A DNA stretch of 64,000 nucleotides, taken from contig CAADRB010000003.1 in NCBI GenBank assembly GCA_900708905.1, positions 1,685,170 to 1,749,169 of the forward strand, read 5' to 3'. This document shows positions 8,886 through 19,259 of the stretch, piece by piece; position 1 is the stretch's first letter, and every line of letters begins with the position of its first letter. The position numbers and the translations under genes were made by a program. Origin of the DNA: Hymenolepis diminuta (Eukaryota > Platyhelminthes > Cestoda > Cyclophyllidea > Hymenolepididae). The notes under the pieces were generated by a model that did not search any database, was not told where the DNA came from, and was given only the letters and a program-made list of their open reading frames with translations.

Positions 8886-10360
8886 GTTGGCATCAAGGTC
8901 GCTTTTAAAATTATTGATTTTAATGCTGGAAACTATAACAATCCACGTGGATGCATGGCCTCAGTTTATTGCAAAATGAATGGATCTATGCATAACAGAA
9001 AGAAGTTTGCTTTTATTGGTTAACACTCGCATCAGTGTGCCGCAGCTGGATTTTACAACGTCTTAGTTCACATTTTTCGACTTTTATAGTCTCATTTCCT
9101 GCCTATTTATTTAATTATGTAGTTCATGGACAATGGCTAAAACTGTCGTTGGTATGAGATAAGTGAAGGTCAACTCATATACTCATAGATAGATATGAAT
9201 AAGAAAAGAATGCTACTGGCTAATTAAATAAAGGTCATTCAATGAGAAAAATGAGGTTAGTCATAGGTGCAAATTGCACCAAATGAGCATCATTAGCAAA
9301 GTTAGTTGAACCATTTGAGTGAAATTGTTGGGAATTGAAAAGGTTTAGCAGTAAATAATAGAATAACGAAAAACTGGTGAAAAATATTAATGTTCACAGG
9401 CTCTGTGGTCTCGTTTGAGCTTATCTATGCCAAGATTTAATGTTGCCTCAAGATTCCGCATCCCATGGATATAATTTATCAATCATCAATAGATTTTAAA
9501 TGGCAAGAACTGTTAGTGTTTATGATCTAACTTTCTACCCAGCGCTTCCTGGATATAATTTGAAAAGGACTTTAACACACACAATTCCACTGGTAGCTAT
9601 TTTAAAAAACAGGAACGTTTTCATGGCATGCCCTTCCAATATTTCTATACTCACTTAACTTTCTCCTCAAAACTTCGTACTGTTCACTAATGAAAGTATT
9701 GTGAAGTATAACTTAATTTCAATTTTCAAAGCAAATTTTGTACAGGTTTGCAAAGATCCTAACAACCTGACAGTTAATCTGGAAGAAAACATGCCAGTGG
9801 AAATAGCAGGACTGGTTAGATCACTTTAGGGGGTGAGGGAGTGATCCCGTGCGTTAGGCATTTCACCACATTAATGAATTGATTATTATCGGCATTTTAT
9901 AGAGGGATTCCTCTAGTCTTGATTTAATCCCAAAAGGCTAATATTAGGAGCTTTTGGCTGCAGATGCTCCAGTTGTCAGTGAAGAGCAATATCATTACTT
10001 TTTCTAATTAAATCAGGGATGGATGATCTTGTCTGGTTGCGGTATTATTAAACACAGGTGTACCTATGCTCATGTGGATTTGTTTCGAATCATTTTTCTA
10101 ACATATTGGTTTTTATTCATTCCTGCTATATTTACATATGATAAAATTAAAATAAACAAAGTGCACAATTTCGGTTACTCAAGAAAGTTGAGCTTCTATT
10201 CTTCGTGTGCTCAGATTTTCCCTGATTTATAAGCAAATTAGACTCTGAATAAGGGCACGAGTATAAAAATAGGTAGGTTTGATTCCAATTAAGGCTGTAA
10301 TAAATTGATGTAATTTACTAAAACTTTTCAAGTGATTTTGATAACTTAATAAAGCGTAAG
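8886..10360. other. Intergenic, no gene seen
   Basis: AT-rich DNA upstream of the propeller gene. The first 100-200 bases must contain its promoter, but I recognise no specific element. The remaining frames are short and codon-like by chance only. Confidence 0.5.
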
Positions 10361-10698
10361 TGTGGGGTTCACAACGCTGATTGAATCACGCGCGCTAGAA
10401 CTTTCTGAGAAGTGCGGCATGTAACCGGTCGCGTAGAGAACAAGCGCTGACGCGTGTGCAGAAACCTCCTCAACCAATCAGCAATCAAGATCCCTGCAGT
10501 CTAGCGTGATTTTGTATTTAATGATCAAGCTTTTGAGTCACAGTAACATGGAAGTGATCAATAAACCCTTTCCACTCACCGTCTTTCTGATTCTTACCAC
10601 TTTGGGTAGCTAATTTGGGAGTGAATTGATGACAGAGGACTCTGCTAGAGGCTGTTTGAACTGCCTAGGAGGATTACTTAGGTGTAGCATCCGCTAGA
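10361..10698 (+). mobile_element. Solo LTR, family 1, copy A
   Basis: It starts TGTGGGGTTCACAA and ends TGTAGCATCCGCTAGA (CTACA in sister copies), flanked by the 4-base duplication TAAG (10357-10360 and 10699-10702). It has an LTR promoter layout: CCAATCAG at 10474, a TATA-like GTATTTAATG near 10514 and AATAAA at 10560. Copy B (14469-14815) matches most positions in inverted orientation. No internal region or second LTR is attached, so it is a solo LTR, or the relic of a small non-autonomous element of the TRIM type known from tapeworms (link to that family is inferred). Confidence 0.8.
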
Positions 10699-11769
10699 TA
10701 AGTCAGAGTCTGTAGGAGGTATTTAACCGTTGATGCTGCAGAACAGCACATAGTTGCCGTTTTAATTCTTGTATCTCAAATTAAGGAATATGTCCACCTC
10801 AAAATTAAATTAATTTAATAGCATTCGTCAGAATTCAATTTATAATTTTCGAAAATATTAAAATTGTAATTTTATTTATACTTCAAATACAATAGCAAGA
10901 AATGCAACTTTTAGTAAGTCGTTGATATGCTTACGAATGGGTAGAGATATATTGTAAAATTATTTGCGTTATTATTTTGATAGTAAGTGAATTAAGCTAT
11001 TTCATTTTTGGGATTGAAAATGGTTTTCCCTATTTTGATGAATTAATTAATGAAGAATCTTACTACCAAACAAAGCGAAACAATTTTGTAGACGTGTGCT
11101 TTCGACCTCGGGGGTCAAAGACACGAATGTTAGTAGAACATTTTCATCGTCTCTTGAACTTAATATTCAGAAGTGTACCATTGTGCAATATGTGAAATGC
11201 AATTTACGTGGGAGATGGGTGAACACCTTTAATGTTATACAATAAAACGGAACTTCCTGTGGTCTTTGAAATCTACTTTTGATTTCTATTAATTACTCAG
11301 TTAACAGATGTTGTTTCGAGTGACAATAAAGCCACAAATATTTTCATTCATATTAAATTCATGCATTTCATTACATTTATATTGACTATTATTTATGTTG
11401 TGACGAATAAAAATAGGTTTTGAGCTGTGTTAGCAAGCCAAAAAATGTGCGATGTCTCGATTAAACTATGTTAAGAAGACTCTTGTGAACAACTTCTTAC
11501 GTTTTACGTCAAACCCTCTCTGTTCTCTATAACTTTCAATATGAATGCTTGTCATACATTGTCTGAACTAGCGCCTTTCTCTGTTTTCCCCTGCCAATGA
11601 ACTGTTTTTTAAAGCCACATCAAATTAACCCTAAAAACAGACCTTCATTTTTTGTGCTAACCCAATAAGACGTATTCAATTTCTTTTCAGTCTTCTAACT
11701 TTAGGTAGGTTAGGACTGACAAAGTACGAAAAGTTCCTGTTCCACATCGTCAGCAAGTCATTCACTCTG
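10699..11769. other. Intergenic, no gene seen
   Basis: AT-rich. The leftmost part may be flank of the integrase relic on the minus strand. No supportable coding. Confidence 0.4.
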
Positions 11770-12104
11770 ACCGATAAATTTCACTGGAGAGTTTAAATGG
11801 AAAATATTTTGACCACGCCAAAAGCCTTCAAATCGGATAGAAGAGAACTGGGTAAAATTTCCTGACACAAAACCTTTGATAAGCCGTTAGTCGCAAATAC
11901 CTGGCAGAGGTTGTTGACAATAGTACTGAATTCAGCAGATTTGAGAGGTAAGACCTCTGACCATTTTGAATATAAATCCACCAGGATTGGGTTAGAGGCT
12001 CCTCGAATAGGTTCAGCAAGGCTGAGACTATGAAATCTTAGCGTAAAAGCATATGAGATTCTGATGATAGGAAGATGCAGCCTCGCCTGCATTTTGTTAA
12101 ACAC
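11770..12104 (-). pseudogene. Ty3/Gypsy integrase fragment (dead)
   Basis: Read on the minus strand, residues resembling the integrase catalytic core are present: AEPIRGASNPILVDLYSKW followed by SEVLPL and, about 25 residues on, a QVFATNGLSKVL strand. LVDxYSKWxEV is a hallmark of Ty3/Gypsy integrases, especially those of flatworm CsRn1-like elements. The acidic residues expected just before the GP-like motif and after the FGLPxxL strand are missing. The frame stops soon after the SDLKAFGVVKIFS segment. No zinc-binding or C-terminal domain is left. It is an isolated inactive piece. Confidence 0.75.
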
Positions 12105-12830
12105 TTTTGATAGCGCTCAAATTGAGAAAGAAATAGGTGTATCAAGAACTTTTCTTTGCATTTTGCATTTATTATTCATCTGTGTCGATCGCATAGGACG
12201 ACAAACTAGCATGGGTTTAGCTTGAATATGGTTACACCGACCAGGATTCTTTGGGAACTTGATTATGGTGAACGATCCATGAGTTCTGGAGGAGGCAAGA
12301 GCGAAACAGTATTCTTTCTATCTCTTTAGGCAGTGTATTTGTTTTGTCTGGTAATCACCAGACAGCATTTCGGAATTGATATTTGCTTGTGGGCAAGTAA
12401 TTTTGGGATGATCTTAGGCATGAAGTTCAATAGATGTGTAAGTTCGTGTCGTCATTCGCCACCTAAACAAGAATGGCAGTAGGAAGCACCTTAGGAGAGA
12501 GAGGTACAATCGGACGCTGAGTAGAATTTTTATAAGAAATTAGAGAAACACCAGGAGACATTTTTAAACTCAATTTTTGCAGAAGGAATTTTATTTCTGC
12601 ATGCAAGCTTTCTAACATTTTGTAGAGTATTGAGTAATTCATTGTTTGCTGAGCAACCGAAGAACGTTTTTGCCTTCAGAATTTTAAAAATCATCGGAGT
12701 CAGTGAATCTTATGTGTTCCATTGCTTGTTATAGCCTTGTTATCCTCAAAAATAGCCACGAATTTCCTTCAAATTTATTAATGATAATAACCAAATTTTT
12801 ATTAAATAGAAAGTGTTTATATTTATTGAA
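12105..12830. other. Intergenic, possibly more retroelement relic
   Basis: No recognisable protein on either strand. The minus-strand reading next to the integrase piece would be the upstream pol region but is too decayed to identify. Confidence 0.3.
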
Positions 12831-12875
12831 CAGCACAGATGATAGCTATATTTACCATGTAAATATGGACAACAA

Positions 12876-13094
12876 ATGATAACCATATCATTTGTAATTA
12901 AATCAACTTCCTACATATTGGTTTTGATGCCAATCTGTAAATCTGCTTACGGTGGCAAATCCAAGTCTGCAAAAGATACGATCACTTCTTGTGTTGTGCA
13001 CTCAGATGATAACTCCTATACAAAGCATTACCATCCCGAGAATAGAAAAGATACAAAAATTCCATATGTTGCTAAACGTTCCAAAACCATCTGA
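12876..13094 (+). CDS. Possible small secreted protein (72 aa)
   Basis: A single open frame whose N-terminus has a hydrophobic stretch (STSYILVLMPICKSAYG) that could be a signal peptide, although a lysine at position 9 weakens it. The remainder is basic and polar, with two cysteines (one possibly in the mature part) and a Lys-Arg pair near the C-terminus (VAKRSKTI). An AATAAA lies at 13189, about 95 bases after the stop, the right distance for a short 3' end. No introns, no recognised domain. It could be a small secreted or peptide-precursor gene, or a chance frame in AT-rich DNA. Confidence 0.3.
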   Translation: MITISFVIKSTSYILVLMPICKSAYGGKSKSAKDTITSCVVHSDDNSYTKHYHPENRKDTKIPYVAKRSKTI

Positions 13095-13188
13095 TTTTTA
13101 AATTTATCTACGCTTTTTAAGTCTATTAAACTGACACTTTTAATTTTGAGTAAGACAAGATTTTAACTTGCAGTCCCCACGTCCGGCT

Positions 13189-13194
13189 AATAAA
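13189..13194 (+). terminator. AATAAA downstream of the 72-aa frame
   Basis: Canonical poly(A) signal about 95 bases after the stop of the small open frame. Confidence 0.25.
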
Positions 13195-14468
13195 ATGTTT
13201 CTTAGAGCTCTTCTTGTACATGATACCATCAGCTGATCTTATAATTAAAAACTCACATTTTGCTATTTATTTAATAACCAGACTTACTCAATCCGATTAA
13301 CAATTCAACGCAATGGATGTGCACTAGTGGCATCAAGCCCGTTCGATCTTGCGGACATGAACTTTAAACCCTGAATAGAAAGTTATATTAATGCATAGTT
13401 TTAGCAGAAATAGGGTGGTTCAGTTAAATTTTGGCCTTTTCGCCTATTCAAAGAGTAAATCATATGAGACGCGCATGAATACCTTGTAACAGACCGATTA
13501 TATTTCTGCCACTTCATCCCAGTTTCAAAATATTCTCTTTTCCAATGGAATTAAAAGACACAGACATCTAATGATATGCCGTTTAAGCGTCCAAAAGTAG
13601 ATCTCTGTTTAGACGCTGTGGTGCACCTTTCAGTTCTGCTGAATCCTTTGACTCTCTCGAAATCCTCTTATCGATCTTTTTTAATTATTTAACCATGGGC
13701 GATCTCATTAATTATCAAGTAATTCTACTGATCATACTGCTCGTCCGACGATTATCAGTAATGATGTGATAGACGGTGAAAACTAGTGCCTAGCTCAATG
13801 ACCATCTTGAAGTTTTGGATGATCGTAATGAATCAATGGATTTCATTAATTAAAACTTCCTATTTCTCCGACAGTGGTGTTCTGTTTGCTTGAAGATCTG
13901 CTTTTCGGATACAAAGGATGTGTGTAGGGGAAATCAATTATGCAGCCACTCTTTTTATTTTCTATGTATTATTTAGTATTATTTTTTCATTTTATTCAAA
14001 ATTCAAAAATGCTCAACCAAATAGAGAGAAAATGTCTCCAAGCAAAACTCTAAAATAGAAAGATGACAAAGAATTCAAAATGCCGAGAAGGTAATATTTT
14101 GCGGAATTCTTTTTCTTCAATGTCATGCCTGCAGGCTACGCATCCTATTGTCCGGTCCGTGTCATCGATGTGAACCATAAATAAAAGGCCGTATTAATCA
14201 AAAAGTAGAAATGAATTTTCTGTAAATGCGAAATCAGATGCAAAAATTTCCGTTAGATACAGAGATCCTGATAATTCTTTAATTAAATTAAATAAAACCA
14301 ATACGTTAGCTTGTAATATTTAAATTACCAGTATAACACGTAACATTATTTGCAATTTGTTTTAGCGCTTGCAAGTTTAACTTAGAAAAGTGAAATAATG
14401 AGAGAGGATGAAGCTCCCATTGTCGTATGAAATCATTGCCTCTTGTGTCTTACTTTCATTGAATACTG
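13195..14468. other. Intergenic, no gene seen
   Basis: AT-rich, only short chance frames and no repeats that I can place. Confidence 0.5.
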
Positions 14469-14815
14469 TGTAGCGGATGCTACACTTAAGTAATCCTCCT
14501 AAGCGGTCCGAATAGTCTTTAGCAGAGTCCTCTATTACCAATTCACTCCCAAATTAGCTACCCAAAGTGGTAACAATCAGAAAGACGGTGAGTGGAGAGG
14601 GTTTATTGATCACTTCCTTGTTACTGTGGTTCAAAGCTTAGTCATTAAATACGAAACCATGCTAGGCTGTAGGGATCTTGATTGCTAATTGGTTGAGGAG
14701 GTTTCTGCACACGCGTCAGCGCTTGTTCTCTACGCGACCGGTTACATATCCACACTTCTCAGAAAGTTCTAGCGCGCGTGATTCAATCAGCCTTGTTAGT
14801 GTTGTGAATCCCACA
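14469..14815 (-). mobile_element. Solo LTR, family 1, copy B (inverted to copy A)
   Basis: On the minus strand it starts TGTGGGATTCACAAC and ends TGTAGCATCCGCTACA, with flanking 4-base duplications ACTG (14465-14468 and 14816-14819). AATAAA (minus) is at 14602-14607. Compared with copy A there is a small insertion near the start and scattered substitutions. Having its own target duplication shows it inserted independently of copy A. Confidence 0.85.
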
Positions 14816-16096
14816 ACTGTTATTACTAATATAATGGATCGAGGATCTGTATTTTTTCAACAATGATTGCTTCAGAAAAATTTATTTAACATATTTTTAA
14901 AAATTCTGAATTTTTATTTCACCATCAATCATTATGCGTTTTTCTTGCAATTTTTAATTACAATTAAAGTTGTAAAATTCGCCGAGCAAAAATTTGCAAC
15001 ATCAAGTTTTCAAAGTTCTAGAGTAGTTGACTATGCGTTTTAGCTTTCCGTGCTCATAAAATGAAGGGAACTTTAATTTTGGTGGCAATCTTAGTATCTT
15101 TCGTGCGATGTAGTCCAGTCTTCTTATCCTTAAAGTCTTTCTTTTAGCACTATCCTTTAATCCATAATAAATAAAATTTAAACGTTCTTGTTGGCCTTCC
15201 ATTTCAGGTATTTTGAAGCGGAAAATTTCTTTGTATTTATTTATCAGCCTCCCGAGTCAATACAGCTCTCATTGATTTTAACTCTACTTCAATTATATCA
15301 GTAGCAATTTAGAAGTTCTGGAGTGTGCCAAAACTTGGAGGTAAAAAATTTTAATTTTGTAGCCTAAGACAATAGGGAATATTTAAACGATCTTGTTTTA
15401 CTGATTTCACTCAATACACTGCTAGAAATACTAATATTAATGAAACGCGCAATATCTATCCGCTGAAATAAAAGAGTTTTCCTATTTCATCTATTAATAT
15501 CGAAGGGGGTTCATCTTTGCCTTCTCAACAATCGGAAGAAAAATGAATTCAGTTGACCAGATCGACTATTATAATTTAAAAAAACCAATATGCGCTGGAC
15601 ATCACAAACAAAAAATTTTGTCCAATCCAGGAGCCGAATCCCGAAATCTGATCACTGAACGTTATACTGAATAATCCGAATCCAAAAACTGAACTTAAGC
15701 AAGACCCTCCAATATCTTGACTGTATTTTCAAACTGTTTCCATCCTCTCCGCTTTTATAATTTATTGGAAATGTGATCACAATATGATTACAGTGTTTCT
15801 CACATTAAAATGTTACCATTTTGTATGTGTAAGTAATAGTGCTCATACGCTATTTTGTAGCACTAGTACAGTAAATAATTGCAAAATTTTGCCCATCCAA
15901 ACGACCAATACATGCCTGACTTTAAATAAACTCAATTACAACTCATTTTACCCGCTGTAAGGGTTTTTCTACAGATTGATTTATTACTATAATTGCTCGC
16001 TGCAATAGAAAAAATTATACAACTTTTAATTGTGAGAGGTAGCTGAAATCGGTTAATAGAAGGCTCAATAAAGGATAACGTGGAGGAAATCAGAAG

Positions 16097-16320
16097 GATG
16101 TTGGGAACAACGTAAAAACATCGAAGAGTCGTAGTCCATGTGCTGTTTGGGTTTGAATCGTACAATATTCACTAGATGGGTATCTCACTTTTCAAAATTC
16201 AAATTTCACGATTCATCCTCTGGATTGCGGCAAATCCTTGTCTGCACGTTCTGTGCTTATTGATCAGTATTATTTTATCAAGAAGGATCGATTTCACTGT
16301 TTCGATTCCTTATTCTTCCA
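16097..16320 (+). repeat. Diverged duplicated segment R1, copy 1
   Basis: It aligns by eye with 18983-19193. Landmarks in order are GATGTTGGGAACAACG, GTACAATATTCAC, CGATTCATCC, GGCAAATCCTTGTCTGCACG and TTATTCTT. Coding potential, if there was any, is broken here. Origin unknown. Confidence 0.5.
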
Positions 16321-16659
16321 GCAGTTGAGAATACAAATTATCGTACTGGATGGTTCTCAGTTTACAGTTTCAAAATAGCAAGGGTGAGATAGGTAAAAAT
16401 TTTAGCAGAGCTCCATAAGCTATTTCACCACTTTATTAAAAATTCTGCTTTTTTCATTCTTGGATATGCATTTTACCGGTTTTTTTCAATTTCGATACAT
16501 GTATAACCACTTTTCAATAAATGACGTTGTGGTAGAATCCTTCAAAGAGTACGTTTAAGAATCTTCTTTCAACAGTTGTACACTATGTTTACGTATATGA
16601 TAAAGATAATGCTTTTCAAGATTCCCTCCTGAGCTTTAAGAGATGGCGAAAAGTTCGCG

Positions 16660-16800
16660 ATATGACATGAATTTACGATTGTGTTTATTTTCAAGTTATG
16701 ATATAATATTCTAGGGATATTTGTCAAAATGTTTTTTTTAATGCGCCTTTCCTTTTCTATTGCAGGATTGTGATCCTGATATCAATGTATGCGCGAAAAC
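16660..16800 (+). repeat. Diverged duplicated segment R2, copy 1
   Basis: It matches 18465-18570. The best block is TTTTCTATTGCAGGATTGTG here against TTTTCTATTACAGGATTGTG in the other copy, followed by GTATCAA-type sequence and a TGTGC/TATGC. The TTTTCTATT(G/A)CAG core looks like a splice acceptor, so these may be relics of a duplicated exon. Confidence 0.4.
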
Positions 16801-17488
16801 GTAAAAATGATTTTTTATTAAAACAAATTAAAATTAATGGTACTCAAACAATCACAAGAAATTTTTCGAAGATTCCCTCAGATTTAATACTGCCAAAGTT
16901 TACCAACGCCAGGCTGCTGTTAAATGTGTCCACTCAAATACAACCACAAAGGTCAAATTATTTCGTTAAATACAGTTTAAAAAGTGGGAAAGTGCTTGTC
17001 TTATTTTGCTCTAATAGATACCTTGCCGGCAAAATTTTTATTCTGATGCCGGTCTTCTCCATAACATCTTTTACTTCTTCCTTTCGAAATCGAATGCACT
17101 AAATTCCATTTGCCCGAAAACTTGAACTGGGTTCATTATTGAATATGGAGACATAATAATTTCACTAGAGCCACGTTTAATGTTGAATCCAACCGGCATT
17201 AATTAACTTCCTAGTATATGTGTACTTTTGTATAATAAAGCCTTAAATTATGAAATAAACATCATTTGGAAATTTTGCAAGTTGATTATAAAATTTTAAC
17301 TATGTGAGTTTTATAAAATTAAGGAAGTTATTACTTTTCTCTGTTCATATCATGTATAGTCAGTCTCCATTCGGATGGATTTTTTTCATCCGTTGAGTTT
17401 TGAAGAATGTGAAGGATGAATCCTTTCTTCTCCGAAATACTTATCTTACACCATTCCTAATCATCACCAAATTTGATTATCTTGTCCT

Positions 17489-17956
17489 TATAGTAATGTC
17501 TGTAAACTTTTAACCTTTCCTGCCACCCAAACACTCCGTAGACAAACATCGTGTGTCCTCAACTGGCCTATTTTCATCGATCGGAAAAGGTAAGCATANN
17601 NNNNNNNNNNNNNNNNNNNNNNNNNNNGTCGGCCCTGCTATTAGCCAGTCTTGTCTGCACTGGCCCTTCCTTTTCCTACAAATCGTCCCGACCAATTAAA
17701 GCTCACATACAATTATATCCTTATGCGTGTCCTCACCCGAAGTGTCGATTATAAATAGTCTCCATCAGGCACACACAACAACACACACAAAGGGGACCCT
17801 GGCTCCTCCAACACATCTCACGTTGCTCAATCCTTCTCCTCCAGTTCTCTATTTTTCCCCTGAGACTCTGTACTGAGTTTTGTTCAATACAACCTGATCA
17901 ACGCAATCCTTGGTGTTCTTTTTTCTTTCATTTACTGTTAGCCATCTGCCGCTACA
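17489..17956 (+). mobile_element. LTR, family 2 (CsRn1-like Ty3/Gypsy), with assembly gap
   Basis: The 3' edge is set by the end GCCGCTACA (17956), followed after three bases by a tRNA-Trp-type primer-binding site TGGTGACCC at 17960. TATAAATAG at 17750 is a good core promoter, followed by CA-rich then C/T-rich sequence as in U3-R-U5. The 5' edge is uncertain; a TGTAAAC at 17489 is a possible start. The family-1 LTRs end in almost the same bases (CATCCGCTACA), so the two families may be related. An N run interrupts the element. Confidence 0.6.
17599..17627. other. Assembly gap (29 Ns)
   Basis: A run of N inside the family-2 LTR. GGAAAAGG just left of it and CCTTTTCC just right are complementary, so a hairpin may have disturbed assembly. 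The true length is unknown. A single N also occurs at 30638 in a G-run. Confidence 0.95.
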
Positions 17957-17959
17957 TAC

Positions 17960-18013
17960 TGGTGACCCTCAACAATCTGGTGACCCTCAACAAACTGGTG
18001 ACTCTGCCACTAC
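17960..18013 (+). repeat. Triplicated primer-binding-site-like 18-mer
   Basis: Three head-to-tail 18-base units start at 17960, 17978 and 17996: TGGTGACCCTCAACAATC, TGGTGACCCTCAACAAAC, TGGTGACTCTGCCACTAC. The first nine bases equal the complement of the 3' end of tRNA-Trp, used as primer by CsRn1-like elements. One unit is expected; three is unusual. Confidence 0.7.
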
Positions 18014-18464
18014 AAATGACTCAAGTAATCCTCCTCTCCACGTATTCAAAATGAACCTTAAAACGTAAAATTTAAATATATCCAATAAATCGAAAATTGC
18101 ATTAGGCTCTTTTTAAAATTCCACATCGCTAAAATGTTTCCTCAAGTGATATAAACTTGAACCACTGATCAGAAATATTATCATACTAATCATTCAAACA
18201 TTGCTACCACCTCTCATTTTTCGCGTATTTATTATACAATGTCAAGAGTTCTAAGACCCGTTTTCCGGTTTCGGTCCCTGTTTAGTCTCTTTCTTATAAA
18301 TGAAGCTGTGGGAGAAGCCTTAAAAAAGTAAATATTACATTTTTCTTTAATTACTTGTATAAAATGACAGCATTTACGGACAGCATAGTGTCCTCCGAGA
18401 TTCCCCACTGAGTTTAACTGTTGGCCAAAGAGTACGCGTAGAGTTCTCACACAGAGGAAGTCAT

Positions 18465-18570
18465 GAATGCGAATTTACAGTGTCATTTACATCGGAGGTT
18501 TGATTTAATTTATTTTCTTGTTTATTTGTACTTTTCTATTACAGGATTGTGACTTTGGTATCAACGTGTG
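18465..18570 (+). repeat. Diverged duplicated segment R2, copy 2
   Basis: Partner of 16660-16800; same acceptor-like core TTTTCTATTACAG followed by GATTGTG. Confidence 0.4.
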
Positions 18571-18982
18571 CTCTACATTGTCACAGTTATTTGACATTTA
18601 CTAAATAAGCAATGCAATACGACCAAATTTTATCATAAAAAGCTGCTTTTTTCCCACTTTATGGTTATCTGGTACTTATATAAAAACGCATTTTTTTCTT
18701 AAATTGCCTGTGTTTTTAATTAAGATTGACCACACTCCAGTATATACCGGAAAGATCCTCATAAGATTTCAGTGTCAATTAGAAATGACTTGATAGATAT
18801 CCTCTTATCTACATTAATTTAATATTTTATTCAGATGACTCTCCGTCTCAATTTTGTTTGACTTCATAATTAGCGCGCTTTTGTGTATATCAGTGTTCAA
18901 TAGAAGTCCCCTTGTATTATTAATGCTATTACGCACAGTAATTGTGGGAAACAACTGAAGTTAGTTGACAGAAAGTCCTAAA

Positions 18983-19193
18983 GATGCTGAAAGTAACGTT
19001 AAGATATCAAACAGTCTTACTTCGTTTGATCTTTAGATCTGAGTTGTACAATATTTACAGGCTTCAGCAGTCAAATGTCATGATTCATCCCTCGTATAGC
19101 CGCAAATGCTTGTCTACGGGGTCCAAGGCTTATCAACCAGTTTTTAATCATGGTGATCAGTCTTGCCGCTTCAATTTATTCTTTTCTCTTGAT
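18983..19193 (+). repeat. Diverged duplicated segment R1, copy 2
   Basis: Partner of 16097-16320. Here the frame stays open for 91 codons (ATG 18984 to stop at 19257-19259) with a cysteine-containing middle (IHPSYSRKCLSTGSK), while copy 1 is broken. I cannot tell whether this frame is used. Confidence 0.45.
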
Positions 19194-19259
19194 GACCGGG
19201 GAGACCAAATTATCTTCCATAAAACTAAGCACCCTACAGTCTTAACATACCAGAAATGA

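Noticed and set aside
17510..17754. Short frames spanning the N run
   Set aside because: They run through undefined bases within an LTR.
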